Positions 45,831-57,534 of a stretch of 64,000 bases of DNA are shown in pieces. Position 1 is the first letter of the stretch, and every line of letters starts with the position of its first letter. Made by a program: the position numbers and the translations under genes. The DNA comes from Moniliella sp. 'wahieum' (lineage: Eukaryota; Basidiomycota; Moniliellomycetes; Moniliellales; Moniliellaceae): contig RSEE01000090.1 of the NCBI GenBank assembly GCA_003971905.1, positions 224,979-288,978 of the forward strand, written 5' to 3'. Below the pieces are notes generated by a model. The model ran no database searches and was not told the origin of the DNA. It worked only from the letters and a program-made list of their open reading frames with translations.

Positions 45831-46259
45831 ATGGCGCGCAACGCTACCGTCATCATACGTGCCTTTAAAGCTGCGTGTGCCGGGATCTTGGGTTTATCCC
45901 AGGCAAACCCCGCAGCCGTGTTGGCTGGCTGTGTGAGCTTTTGGAGGGCCCTCTTGATCGCCATGCCCCCTCGTATACTTCGTCCGTCTGCATCGAGCAT
46001 CCCATCTCGCCTCAATAATCATCCCTCCTCCGAAATTGGACATTACTCTACGGATCTGATCCACAATGTCCTGCCGCTCTCCGACACTTCTCCCGATGAG
46101 CGTGCTGCCCTGCTCCGACTCTCGGCCCAGTTACACTACCCTGAGGAGTCGCAGATTCCTCGAATCTCACCCCTGCAGACGCCAATGAACAAAACCTCTG
46201 CAACGAGGTTCAATATAAAGATGACAATGGATTTCTTCCGTGCATTTGCCTTGCGCTGA
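45831..46259 (+). CDS. 142-codon ORF, unknown
   Basis: An intact ORF starting MARNATVIIRAFKAACAGIL with a hydrophobic first 45 residues, then PPRILRPSASSIPSRLNNHP, STDLIHNVLPLSDTSPDERA, ALLRLSAQLHYPEESQIPRI and QTPMNKTSATRFNIKM to the stop. Codon and residue content look protein-like, and it is uninterrupted, unlike most genes here. No family recognised. The QTPM word also occurs in the neighbouring ORF at 43848 (QTPMKKR), a weak hint of relatedness. Confidence 0.4.
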   Translation: MARNATVIIRAFKAACAGILGLSQANPAAVLAGCVSFWRALLIAMPPRILRPSASSIPSRLNNHPSSEIGHYSTDLIHNVLPLSDTSPDERAALLRLSAQLHYPEESQIPRISPLQTPMNKTSATRFNIKMTMDFFRAFALR

Positions 46260-48019
46260 CCCAGCTCCCAACGCGCCACTCTTCAAGCCCAATAGGTCCA
46301 TTACGCCCACGCTCCGCCCCACATACCCGTCCTTCCTCTCCCCCTACAGTGCACCACCGCCATGTCTTCCTAGCAGGAGCAGAATAACTGCACCAGCCTG
46401 GGAGAGATCCAAGCCAACATCCATTCATTGGGAGCTGCTATAACGCAGGGGTCTCATACTGGTTGTGCTGAGGCGTATCTTCAACCCGCATTATTTTATT
46501 GTATGCACGTCTTACGCGGGGGCTTTGGCTTCTGGTTTCAGACATCCTTCTCTGTCTATCTAGCAGCCCCGTCTCCTCGCCATAGCTAGGGGACGCGGAA
46601 CGGCAGTTTGGTTAGCTCTGTCACGTTGGAGAGAGCTGCAGAACAGAGGAACAGAGGGTGGCTCATAGTTGGCTAGACGTACACTCCAGAGATATAGGAG
46701 AGACCGGCAGAGGTTTATATATACGAAATGGCGTTACCATTATGGTATAGCTCCTGCCCGTATCGTAACCTATGCATCCATTCCCATAGCCCGGGCGGAG
46801 CGCCATAAGTTGCTCCAAGGTAGATGGACATGTGTGCAGGCGACGCGCAGGCGGCATCGGTGCTGCCCTGGGAAGGCGACAGGAGGTCCTCCCACGAGCA
46901 TCCGGAGGGGTGCGACTCGGCCGCGCTGCGCGGTCCAGCCGCATGGGGGTGTAGCGACGTGTTCTGTGCCAATGAGCGCGGTTAGAGCGGGGAGGTCCAG
47001 AATAAGGGTTGAACAGATCTCATATGACTGGGCTCTGGACAAGGGTGACGAGAATGGAGGAAAGGCATGCAAGGAGCGCAAGGGGTGCAAGGAGGGGGCA
47101 CGAGGCTGGACTGGAACTCACGTGCAGGCGGATCCGTTCAATTGAAGGCTGCGTCAGGCTGTGGGGTCAAACCTGCCATTCTCCGTTCGTTGGTATATGA
47201 AGAGGAGAGAAGGGTTAGATCCGCCGCTCATTCCACACCCGCCATATCTGCCGCCACTTGTCTCTTGAGGATGAATAGGACGGGGTGCTGGATGGAGGGC
47301 CCGCGTTGGCCCTGGGTATCGGGGCGAGGGAAACCCGCGTGAGATGGACTGCGCCACAGTACATTCAAGACTGTGAATGGCCTGATCGGGGGGGGGGGGG
47401 CATAGTTGTACTACCGTAACAGGTCGGATGACCCCGTAGTGCACACAGCCAGGCGCGGCAAACTTCAAATGCCCTTTGGGGTCGAAAGGACCAAAAATCA
47501 TTTTTGGCTGATAAGTGTATTGGGTGCCAGAAGGGGGATGCTATTGGGGTAGGCGTGTGTCATTTGTTGTGTGGAGTGAAATGGATCCATGATGGAGTTG
47601 TTAGGATCGGGGATGAAGCTATGAAGGTTGGTGTGGAGTACGCGGAAGTGTTAAAGTGACCCGGTTGAGGTGCTTCCAACGCTGAGGAGTCCTGTTCCAC
47701 CTTAACGTTGTCGTCCTCTGCCTCACTTTTTCGCTCCCCTCGTTGTCCATCAGTTTGTTGGCTTGGCTCTCGTCGCAGCTGACACATCGGCTTTGGCTTC
47801 ATCATCGGGGCTCATTGAAGTACACGTCGTATGAGGTGTTTTCGACTGGCCTGGGTCAGGTATTGGGGTCCAAGGTGCACCAATGGTCGTTGGGGCCGGG
47901 GGCGGGAAGGGAACCTCTGCGGCTGTGGTGACAAAGGGAAGGGAGCCCAGAGGATGGGGAGGCCACTTGATCAACTCGCCCCCGGTATCTGTTGCTCATC
48001 GGAAGTGCCGAAGCAATCA
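46260..48019. other. 1.8-kb region with one weak minus-strand candidate
   Basis: Apart from the candidate at 47560-47974, I see only shadow ORFs and a 12-G run at about 47390-47401. Confidence 0.4.
47560..47974 (-). CDS. weak hypothetical ORF across one frameshift
   Basis: Two overlapping minus-strand frames join into one plausible chain: SLPFVTTAAEVPFPPPAPTT, then MSPDDEAKADVSAATRAKPT in one frame and RREPSQQTDGQRGERKSEAE, DDNVKVEQDSSALEAPQPGH in the next, ending TPSWIHFTPHNK. Residue content is protein-like but there is no domain and no intron evidence. It could be part of a decayed gene. Confidence 0.2.
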
Positions 48020-48103
48020 GCCTCTTTGGCTCAGTGGTAAAGCATCTCACTAGTAGCTTGTGCTGCAATGAGAAGATCGGTCGTTCGATTCGGCCAAGAG
48101 GCA
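48020..48103 (+). tRNA. tRNA-Thr(AGT) with intron
   Basis: Acceptor GCCTCTT pairs with AAGAGGC, discriminator A at 48103. D arm GGCTCAGTGGTAAAGC. The anticodon stem TCTCA (48045-48049) pairs with TGAGA (48069-48073); the loop is C-T-A-G-T-A plus A after a 12-nt intron at 48056-48067. T arm TCGGT-like stem with TTCGATT loop (48084-48090). The AGT anticodon and GCCTCTT acceptor match fungal tRNA-Thr. Confidence 0.92.
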
Positions 48104-49139
48104 TTTCTTTTGCATTGTTGTTTCCTAACTGGGCTGCGAGTCCGAGTCGAGTTAGGGTTGTAGTCGGGAAACTGTTGTATAATTCTCCTGTCTCCTTTCT
48201 CCTGTTCGATGAGCAGCCCCACCTCGTATCTCAGCTGGGCGCAGACGGCCGCCCAGCAATTTTAGACTCCCCGGGTCTCGTCCCAGTACCCGGCGCACGT
48301 GGCGGGCGCAAAGTGGGAAACCCTTAGTCAATTCGTAGCTCATGCGCCCTCCAACATATATGGTCAAGCGGGGACGATACTATAGACTGGTCAGCGGGGT
48401 TTAAGCTTGAAACACGCCGGAAGCTTGAAGCTTGAAGTTTGAAGCATGAAGTGATAAAGTAGACGGATGGGGATGGTTCGATGAGCACGTCGAGGGCAGG
48501 AGGAATTCTTTGAAGGAGGGGGGCTGTGGAGAGAGGGGTACTGTATTGGTGGGCGGCGGACAACAAGCAAAAGAGGCTGGAGATGTGGGGGAGAGGGATT
48601 ACGTGATACACAGGGTACGATGCCCTGCTGAGCGGCTGTGCCTGGTCATCGATCACTGGTTACCGTCGATCACCATGCATCAGGCAGGCCTCGGCCTCCG
48701 CTGGCATCCCACCGAACTCAGCGCCCCATCGATCTCGTCTCCGCCTGAGCGGCCGAAGCAGCATCGAACATCGAGCATCCCCGCTATTTGGGAGGCCCTC
48801 AGCGCCTCAGCAGTGTCCCACAGTGCCTCAGCCCCACTGGTGGTAGCATAGTGCCAGTCTTCGATCTGCGGACGATCGTCCAGCTGCATTGGCGGCACGC
48901 CGCCGCTATATATAGTGTAGCCGCGGTCACGGCACGGCGCCACAGGGCACATCGCCGGGTGCGTCAGCTGTCTCACCATTTCCCGCACCCAGTACCTGCA
49001 TGGGATGCGCTTCTTGGTCTGGCTGGCGGACTTGGAGGGGCCTCGCTTACCGAGCTGAGCAGTCTGCATTCTTCGTTTGCGACTGCGGCGCTTCGACGAC
49101 CGCTCTCTTCTAACCATCTCGTCCTCTCCTCTCCGGCTC
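48104..49139. other. intergenic before the S53 peptidase gene
   Basis: Contains AAGCTTGAAGCTTGAAGTTTGAAGC at 48421-48445, GATCGAT words at 48649-48670, and TATATATAG at about 48907-48915, some 225 bp before the peptidase start. No other gene. Confidence 0.45.
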
Positions 49140-51032
49140 ATGCCCCCCACTCTGGCCCTGCTGCTGCCAGCGTTTGCTGCTAGCTGCCTGCGCGTCCACC
49201 CACGCCGTCCTCGCGCGGCCTCTTGCGGCTAGCCCCCAGCAGCACACTTGCCGCGCAGGCAACAGTCGTCGCAGCAGCCGTGGGTGCACACTGGAAGCGC
49301 TCTCAAACGCTCGTCTCCCGCGATGCGCCTCTCACCTTCACCATTGCCCTCCATGGCACCAACTTTAGCCAGCTAGCCGCCCACATGGAGGACATTGCTC
49401 GCCAGGGCCAAGGCAACTGGCTTTCCTCCGCCGAGCTCGCCCACTTCACGCCCCCAACCCCATCATGTCGCCCACTTAACTCCGCGCTCACCCAGACTGG
49501 TATCCCTGCTCCGCTGCCGTCTGGAGTGCCCATCAGGACCGAGTCACAGTCACGACCGACGTGGAGCACGCACGCCGGTTGTTTCCAGGTTCCCATCCGT
49601 TCCACCAATACACCAGGGCCGCCAAAGAGGGCAGTGGCATGACTCCCCACACAGTACATTCGCACCACCGATCTCGCCATCCCCAGCGACATGCACTATA
49701 TCCAGCACGTTGTTGGTCTTACCGATTTTCCTGCCTGGTCCCCAAAGCGCTTGAGTAGGGTGGTGCCACCCCTCGCGCTCCTCTGGGGTTGAGGAGGAGC
49801 CACCACTGCACCCAACCAATTTGTTTGCACAAGACCTCACGGGATGTGGTCCCAATGGACCGCTATTGATGCCTTGTGCATCCAGACCTTGTATGGGTCC
49901 GCGTCCTACACTCCCAAAGGCGGCTCGGGACTGGATGTCCTCATCATGGGCTATACAGGTGCCAATGTGAACTTGGACGATGCGACCGCGTACCTGACCC
50001 AATACTCGCCCTTTGTTCCTTCGGATACCGTCCCTATGCACCTCCTCGACGGGATCAGGGGAACGAACGATGCAGCGCAGCCTACGTTGGAAGGATCGCT
50101 GGATACCCAGATGGTCGTGGCTGCCCAAGGCTACCCTTTGAACAACACCTACCTTTACTATTCCGAGTCTAGCTCCACTTTTTCCCAATCTCTCAACTAC
50201 ATCTTGGACCCCCCAACCTTGACCCAGGCTGATCAGCATCTCCTTTTCGGCCCCCGAATCTGCATTTACACTTTCTGAGGCCACCTATCTTTGTAACACG
50301 ATCCAGAAGCTAACCTCACAAGGCTCAACGGTTGTGTATGTTGCTAACCCTTCTCTCTCCTTTTTTTCTTTTCTTTTATTTCCTTTGCACATAGTTACTG
50401 ACGATGCTTTTGTTTGGATCATCTCCTCGTCATCTTAGCTTTGCTGCTGGCGATGGCGGCGTAGACTCAGTCACTGGCAATACAACTTGCCCCGCAGATC
50501 AATTTTTGCCCACTATCCATCCGCTGCCCCTACGTTCTCTCTGTCGGTGCGACGGTCACCCGGACGAGGAGTGGGCAGCGAGCTGGTCTGGGGGGTTCAG
50601 TAACCTGTTCTCTTCGCCCTCTTACCAAACTAGTGCTGCACAGGACTACCGCTCCCTCTTTCCTTCAGCTACCCAAAAGACGAATACGACAGGTCGTGGG
50701 TACCCGGACGTGAGCGCGATCGGTACGCCCATCCTCGTCCTGCAAGCCGGCTCGCCTGTGACCGCATTTGGTACGTCGGCCAGCGCGCCCATCTGGGCCG
50801 CGCTGCTGTCGCTCGTGAACGATGCCCGTCGGGCGGCTGGCTTGGGGCGCGTGGGCTTTGTCCACCCCACCCTGTATGCCAACCCGGGTGTACTGCACGA
50901 CGTGCAGGCCGGACAAAATTATGGTGTGGCTGTGGGGTGGGGTTTGCTGCGTCGGTAGGCTGGGATCCGGTTAGTGGCTTGGGCACGCCGACCAACTTGA
51001 CGGGCTTGATGGAGTTGTTTGGGGTGCATTGA
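49140..51032 (+). CDS. sedolisin-family serine-carboxyl peptidase (S53), secreted
   Basis: Pro-form acid endopeptidase or tripeptidyl-peptidase, secreted or vacuolar. A signal peptide begins MPPTLALLLPAFAA. The propeptide shows APLTFTIALHGTNFSQLAAH and GNWLSSAELAHFTPP, then VEHARRLFPGSHPFHQYTRA. Catalytic Glu and Asp are in TLEGSLDTQMVVAAQG; the oxyanion Asp lies in FAAGDGGVDSV; the Ser is in FGTSASAPIWAALLSLVND. The Ca2+ site region is near GWDPVSGLGTPTNLTGLMEL. A gap between 50338 and about 50440 (T-rich, ends TTAG before CTTTGCTGC) is an intron or a spliced pair. Frameshifts near 49170, 49455, 49540, 49790, 50250, 50530 and 50940. The exact intron ends are not resolved. Sedolisins are absent from baker's yeast and common in secretomes of filamentous and plant- or animal-associated fungi. 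Confidence 0.85.
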
Positions 51033-51840
51033 TGTACCCCACCCCATCAGGCCGTGCTTTGGATGCCGGTTACAACTGGATGGTCGGATGGCCGAATGTG
51101 CCTACTGATGTATACACATTCCCCTCTTGTTTATTCTTTTGAGTCTCCTCTTTTTGGCATGGCCACACATCTCCCGATCCTTATCAGTCTGTTCTTCCAC
51201 TATCTTGCATCTCCCCCCCCAGTTGTCATGGTTTCTTACTCTTTCCTTTTTTATCTCCCATCCACGCACTTCCCTTTCCCATGTCCTTCAATCCATCCTC
51301 CACCCTTGTCCTCCCCCGCTCCCATCGCACCCCATCCTCATTTACATCTACAATCGCATCTCTTTTCTCTCTTCAATTTTCTCTTTGGCTTTGTCCCGCT
51401 CTTTTCTCTGTTTTTCCCTTGTCTCCCATCACCACTATACTATTGCTCGTTATGCAGCCCACACGCGCGATGCTACCACCTGGCGGCCCAACACGCGAGC
51501 GCGCCTCCATCGCAGGCGGCGTGGAACTAGGGAGGTGGCCGGTGGGCAGGGGGCGACGAACAAAGGGGCACAAAGGGTTGATGAGGTGATGGGGTGGCGG
51601 GTGACAGTGACTGGTGACCGATCGCCGCGTGGTGTCTGGTGCGGCGGGCGGGCAGTGTGGGGCTCTGTGCGGTTGGCCGCCGTGGGCTGGGCGATGGGCC
51701 AGGCCAGCCGCAAACCCACCAACCAACCCACCTGCCACGCACAGCAACCCCACCGTCCTGGCACACCGCACTGCCCCTTGCCAGCTTCTGCCCCCTCGCC
51801 ACCATCTCCCTCCTCGCCACCTTCGCCCCCCTCCCCCCCC
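51033..51840. other. intergenic between S53 gene and TVP38 gene
   Basis: T- and C-rich sequence to 51450, then GC-rich sequence that forms long shadow ORFs on both strands. It ends in a CT-rich leader directly before ATG 51841. Confidence 0.45.
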
Positions 51841-53914
51841 ATGCCCGCCGCTGCTGCGTCGGCGTCGCCCCTCCCCCCCGACCAGGCCGAGGCGCTGCCG
51901 GCACGTGACCCCCCCGACGGCCGCTCCACCCCGGCGTGCTACCGCCCAGCCTCGCGCGCGCCTCCTACCCGCCAGGGCTCCGCCCCCCCGCCCTCCACCG
52001 CCGCACCCAGAGCGTCCACTCGCCCCGCGCCCCGCCCCCGCGCCCCGCCTCCACCGCCCTCCCGCCCCCGCCGACCCGCCCCCCGCCCAACACTCGCCAC
52101 GCGCCCCCACCCCTTCCCCTACGGCACCCCCGTCTCTCCGCGCCTCCGCCTCCGCCCAGAGAGTACTTTCCCCCTCGTCACCCCCGTCTCCACCGCCCCC
52201 GCCGCCCCCCGCCCTTGCCACCCCCATCCGCCCCCACACGCACGCGCGGCAGCTTCAGCCTCCCGCGCCGCTCCTCCGAGGCCGTCCTGCTCGGCTCCCC
52301 GCCCCCCGCGAGGAGGTACGCTGACCACCGCATCCCCCGCACCGTCCAGCTCCGCGCTCCTCGCCGCCCTGTCCTGGCCGTGCGCACCCTCGCCTGGCCT
52401 CTCCACCCTCGCGCTGCCGCCGGCCAGACCGGCCGGCGTCCATCGCCCTTTGTCGTCGTCGACCGCGCCTTTCGCGAGCCCGCACGGGCGAACGCATTTG
52501 GCGCCCGCCCTGGCTCGACGCCTACATCCCCTTTCTCATCTGGCTCCTCATTTCGCTTGCCTCCACCGCCGTCGTCCTCACCCACCCACTCTTGTATTTC
52601 TATTCTGGATCGCCTTGCACGGCTGTTGGCGCAGCTGAGCTGGGTCGGGTATGCCGCCATGGCCGGACTGATTGCGCTGACCACCACCCCCGATTCCCCT
52701 CTACTCGACCCTGGTCGTGCTGTGGCTACACGTTTGGTCTTTGGCTGGCTTTGCTACCGCCTACGTCGGTGCGCTCGGGGGCAGCGTCGCTGTGTTCTTG
52801 CCTCTCGCACTCCGGGGCCCAATGCAGCGTCTGTTGTCCAAATCGCAAGGCCTGCAAAAGATCGTCAGGGCGATTGACAAACGACCACGCTTGCTCTTTC
52901 TCATCCGCCTGGCCCGTACCATTTCAACTTGCTCAACACGGCCTAGCTGCCTCGCCGACGTTGACCTTGCGCACGTACACTCTCTGTACGGCGCTTGCCC
53001 TGCCCAAACTCTGGTCCACGTCGGAATTGGCGCGATGACCAAATCGTTGCGGTGTCCACCGACAACCCATCCACAGCTGTCCAGACCACACTTGGGCCAA
53101 ACAGCAATGGGCATTGGCGGCGCAGCGCTCTGTGGCATCTTCGTTACCTCCTCTCCGTCGCACGACAAGCGGGGACGAACTGGATACGGAGGAGTACCAT
53201 CCGCTCCAGCAGGTGCCGTCCACCATCTGGTCCGAGGCCGATTTTCCCCCTCCCTCGGGGCTGGCATCCGCATCCGCATCCGCCACAGTCTCGACATCCG
53301 CCTCGGCATCCGCCTTGGTATCGGCAATGGCCTCTTCCTCACCACATCCTCCCCTCATCTCGGCCTCTTCCTCGCCCATCCTCCCCTCATCTCGGCCTCT
53401 TCCTCGCCCCATCCTCCCCTCATCCCCATCTCTTCTTCCTCTCCTCTTCCCTCGGAGAAAGAGTTGGGGTTCGCGCTGGCGCCTGCGCCAGCGCCGAGCG
53501 AGACGCTCCGCCCCTCGTTCCTCTTGCATCGTCGTACCCTTCCCACACACCTTTGGCCCCCGTCAGTCTCCACCTCGGTCCAGGCCCAAGCCTCTTGCTC
53601 CTCCCCGGACTCACCCCTGTCCCCCTCCCTGGCTTCCCCCAGCGGAACAAGGAGACTCGCTTCCCCCCTCACCCACTTGTCGCAGTAGCTCCAAAGTACC
53701 CCCCAAGTCTCACGCCTCTCATGCGTCTCATGTGTCCTCCACGTGCCCCCTTGCCACGCTGGGCTCTCTGCTCGTCCAGAGTTCGGCTAGCGCTGCTCGC
53801 AAAACGAGGCAAGCTACGGTTAGGCCAGGTGGTAGCTCGCTGACAACCTCGATCAGGATCAGGATCAGGATCAGGATCAGGATCAGGATCGAGAGTGGGA
53901 ATTGGACAGGCTAG
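51841..53914 (+). CDS. TVP38: TVP38/TMEM64-type VTT-domain membrane protein
   Basis: Golgi/endosomal multi-span protein of the VTT (DedA-like) superfamily; in yeast Tvp38 is a Tlg2-vesicle protein. After a Pro/Arg-rich N-terminal part of about 200 residues comes the membrane core: DAYIPFLIWLLISLASTAVV, LARLLAQLSWVGYAAMAGLI, GFATAYVGALGGSVAVFLPL, RGPMQRLLSKSQGLQKIVRA, IDKRPRLLFLIRLAPY (frame change here), then SPTLTLRTYTLCTALALPKL and VGIGAMTKSL. The GGSVAVFL to FLIRLAPY block is the family signature. The tail has TTSGDELDTEEYHPLQQVPS, followed by Ala-Ser repeats and Pro/Ser-rich sequence; where it stops depends on unresolved frameshifts (53688, 53843 or 53914). Start 51841 is the first ATG after the CT-rich leader. 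Confidence 0.78.
53851..53891 (+). repeat. 6-bp tandem repeat GATCAG, about 7 copies
   Basis: GATCAG repeated without interruption in the last part of, or just after, the TVP38-type gene. In one frame it encodes Arg-Ile repeats. Confidence 0.95.
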
Positions 53915-54430
53915 AATCGAGAGTGCTTCGGTTTTTACCGTGCTCGGCTCGAGGTGGGTCAGGTGAGTCGAGTGGGTTAGGTAGGTCATGAGTCCCGTAC
54001 GGGTGCGTGCTATCATAGACAGAGGGAGTGGTGCCGAGGATCATATACTATCGTTCATCCGACAGTGTCGTGCGCCGAATCCTGCCCATCGGCATGCAGC
54101 CCACGTGCTAGCCAAAACGCGGTGTGCTTCCCCGGCGTTCTTCTCTCCCCAGCCATCTTCCATCAACCCTCGGCCTCCTCCAGAGAGCACAGAGAGTGTG
54201 TATAACACTGAGCATGTCAAGAGCCAAGAGGGTAGCCCTTCCTTCTCTACGCGATGCGCGCCACTCCTCTACATTGAACTTAGTTGGGCGCGTGTAGAGG
54301 GGAATGCAGGATATCCATATAAACTGAGATAGATGAGCTGATGGGCCACCAAGCAACGCGCCAAGCACCACACCAAGGTCCAACGCGCTTCACGCTACCC
54401 TGCCAACGCCACACACAGTTGGGCAAGGCG

Positions 54431-56369
54431 CTACGCACGATGGCCTCCAATGCTCCGTGCACGCCGGGGATACGATGCAGCGTGCGCATGCGCCAGCGCA
54501 CGGTTTTCGCGGCGCTGTTGCGTCGAGTAGTGCCCGTTGCGCGTTACTGCAGCACAGTCCGAGCTGGAGCTGGAGCCAGTGGAGTTGTCTCCCCGTTGGC
54601 TGCCCAGCACAAAGTCCAAGTTGAGCACGGCGCCGAACCATCGGGAACGTGCACGTGGACCAAGCCCTGGTCGTCGGAAACCAACTGTTTGCCAGTCGCC
54701 TTGACCTGGTGCGCTTGTGCATTCGGCAACGTCTCGTACGACAGCCCGTTCCAGGTGGTGTTGTTTGGCATCGGTACCGGGGGCCTCGAGGGTGGACAGG
54801 TACCACGTCCGGTTCGCCAGCGTAGGCAGGCTGATCCCGAACGAAACGGTGTGGTTGGAGGAAGAGGTGGTGTTGCGGGGATGGGTGTTGATCAAGGCGA
54901 TGCCCGAAATGGCGTCAGCAGTATAGATGGCATAGGCGGCCAAGCGCGGCGCGTAGCGCTGCGGCACGTCCGACGGCAGCGTAATGGGCGCGACACGCGT
55001 CGTGCACCGGTCCCCGATCAGCTGGGCCAACGCTGCAAACGCATAAAACGAGGAACGCACGTGCGGATCAGTATTGTCCATCACGACCGGCTGCCACGGC
55101 GCGCTGTACGAGGTCTGGGTCATGTGGATCTGCACCGATCCCACCTGCACCGTCGCCGCATACAAGAACAGGTTGAACAGCCACAACGTATTCGCAAACG
55201 TGTCGGAGATGCCTTTGATCCCCTCGGGTCCGATCGAACCCATCTCACGGAGGTAGTACGGCTTGCCCGTCGCCACGGCCTGGTACGACTCCTGTTGCCA
55301 CTCGTACAGCTGCGTTACCGTGTTGGGCAGCGAGAGCATCCAGTTGGACGTGATGGGGAAGTCGGACACGTGCTCGTAGTATAACTAGAGTATAGGAGAT
55401 CGGATGGATCGCGCATATATGTATCCGTGCATATACCGCACGACAAAACCACACAAAAGGTCAGTTGCCTCCCCTCTTCTCCAACCCGGCTCTCTGTGCC
55501 ACGGGGAACAAACAAAACGTACATAATCGTGCTGCGACCAGGCCGCAACAAACATACTGTTGTTGTACCCCACTCCACTCGTGTCGCGGGTCAAGTTGGC
55601 CACGCGGTACGGGTGGCCATTCTTGTTGGCCGTGGTGGCTGTCACAGCTGCCTCAAACATGGCCGCCGGTTTGCCAGGGGCAAGAGCGCATGCTGATGGA
55701 TGGCCTTGACGCGCGCAATCCATTCAGAGCCGTACATTTCCTCCGAGTAGCCCGGCGCGCGTAATGGTTGGTCACGTACAGATCCGGCTCGTTGCCAATT
55801 TCAAACCCGACGAGCTTGACGTGCGTCAGATGCTGCAGTGCGGCACTGGCCGCCTCGACAATTCGCTCCGTCGCATCCGACCCATTGTACGCCAAGTTGA
55901 GGCCGAGCGTGATGGGCGTGTGCGGCGGCAGCCGGTCAATCGCCTGGAACAGACCCGGTCCAAAGTACAGACTGGAACTGGGCGCTGAAGAGGATGCGTT
56001 GTTCGTGTACCCGTACCCGTCCGCCGTCGCGTTCCACAACGCCATGTCGCCCGTGTTGCCCCCCAGACGCAGATGCGGCGGGGTGCCCGTCAGGTTTTGT
56101 AGGGCGGCAAGGCAGCCGTACGTCAGCGCATTCACCGAGTCGGTCCCTACAATCGCAGGCAGGTTGCTCGGCTCAATTCCCACCCCAGCGTACGACGGCA
56201 GCAGCACAGCCGATAGGTTCGCCCCGGCGTGGCTCGCCTTCGCTTGCGGCGCAAGGCTGACCCGGGTCAGATGTCGGGCGGCGGCGAGGGTGGGCAGGAG
56301 CAGGGTGGTAATGGCCAGCACGGCCAGGCGGGCGGCGCACAGCCGGGCAGGGCGAAGGGGGCGGGACAT
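54431..56369 (-). CDS. glycoside hydrolase family 79 protein, secreted
   Basis: GH79 contains beta-glucuronidases and heparanase-like enzymes that act on glucuronic-acid glycans. A signal peptide is clear (MSRPLRPARLCAARLAVLAI, then TTLLLPTLAAA). Core motifs: LRLGGNTGDMALWN, LVGFEIGNEPDLYV with the acid/base Glu, YYLREMGSIGPEGIKGISDT with the nucleophile Glu, and TVQVGSVQIHMTQTSYSAPW. The C-terminal beta domain shows LINTHPRNTTSSSNHTVSFG and NNTTWNGLSYETLPNAQAHQ. Many N-x-S/T sites fit a secreted glycoprotein. Intron 55385-55522 (GTACGT..CTAG). Frameshifts near 55720, 55640, 54770 and 54640. Start 56369; the C-terminus at 54431 is less sure. It is convergent with the TVP38-type gene. Substrate is inferred; fungal members are little studied. 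Confidence 0.82.
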
Positions 56370-57382
56370 GATGGGTAGAGAGCGCGTGGGGGGAGGGGCA
56401 ACGGGAAGCTGGCGAGGTGGGGGCAGAGAACAGGGAGGAGAGAGGAAAGGGAGAGCGAGACAGACGATGGACAATAACATGTGCTGTGTAGGGGCATGGC
56501 CAATGATTAATGATTAATGATGCCTGGGGAATGAGAGGCGATGCATGATGCAGATGGCGTTGGGGGGCGCGAGGATCGGCACGGGGGGGAAGAGGGCGAG
56601 TGTGGGGAGGACGCGGGAGCAGCACGTCGCAGCTCCGCATGCTCGGAGGGTGCGGGGGAGCACTGAGGTCCTGAGAGGAGTGCCACAACGGGGTGAGTTA
56701 TTGGGAGTTGGGAGTTGTGAGTACCAGGGAGTCTCAGTGGCCAGGCTGAGTGGTGCGTTACTGAGTGACCGAGTGCCTGCCTTCCGAGAGGGGCGATCAG
56801 GTGGCCGGGGGCTCCGCGGGAGTGGGGCAGGAGGCCAGTGTGGGTGTGGTGGATGTGCGCTGTCGCATGTCGCGGTCGCGCCCACCTAACGTGTGTAGCA
56901 GTGCACATGCTCGCAGGCGGGTGGTTCGGCATGCTGGTCCAGGCTGCTCCCACGCCTGCTTCCCACGCGCCTCACGCATCGGCACTTCCCGCATCCATGG
57001 TGCCGTACCTCGCACGCCAGCTGGCATGGCAGCACTGTAGAAGTGTTCATCCCTCCAGCTCACCCGTTGCTCTTGGGTCGTGGCAGCAGAGCTATGCAAT
57101 GCCCAGCCGGACGGCATGTTGCGCCAATGCGCGAGCAGCACTTCATCAGCACCACCCATAGCCACACCCACACCACACCCACACCCACACCCTGCTTCAG
57201 CTTCACCGGTTCACCCCAAGACGCTCTCCTGCACATTCTTGCGGCGCAGCTTTTCTTCGGCACGCGTCGGTTGGTTAGTATAGGGTGTTTCGCGCATCGA
57301 TCATCGATCATAGCAATTCGGGGGGGAGGCGGGGTAAATATTCAATTGTAAAGAGCTGTTTTTTGAGACGTGGAATCCTTAA

Positions 57383-57467
57383 TCTTGGTGGCGCTTCCAA
57401 GTAACCCCCGCGAGATGAAGGGTTCCGTTCCCCTGTCCCAGCCTTAAGCTCTGTCAATGATATGGAT
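57383..57467 (+). repeat. dispersed structured repeat, copy B (partial)
   Basis: Matches the 3' half of copies A and C: GGTGGCGCTTCCAAGTAACC, then CCTGTCCCAGCCTTAAGCTC and TGTCAATGATATGGATTCAA, but lacks about 13 bases in the middle (the CGGTTTAGACGTAG part) and the 5' hairpin. Confidence 0.75.
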
Positions 57468-57534
57468 TCAATGTGGAAATCAACGTCTCTACTTGTTCAT
57501 GGTCGCGTGTCATGTCATCAGTACTTCTCCATCC

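Noticed and set aside
41507..46259. Viral or retroviral insertion in the accessory island
   Set aside because: No reverse transcriptase, integrase or capsid motifs were seen; the recognisable gene fits a DNA-transposon-associated fungal family.
51373..52239. 288-codon minus-strand ORF over the TVP38-type N-terminus
   Set aside because: Gly/Arg low complexity opposite a Pro-rich reading frame.
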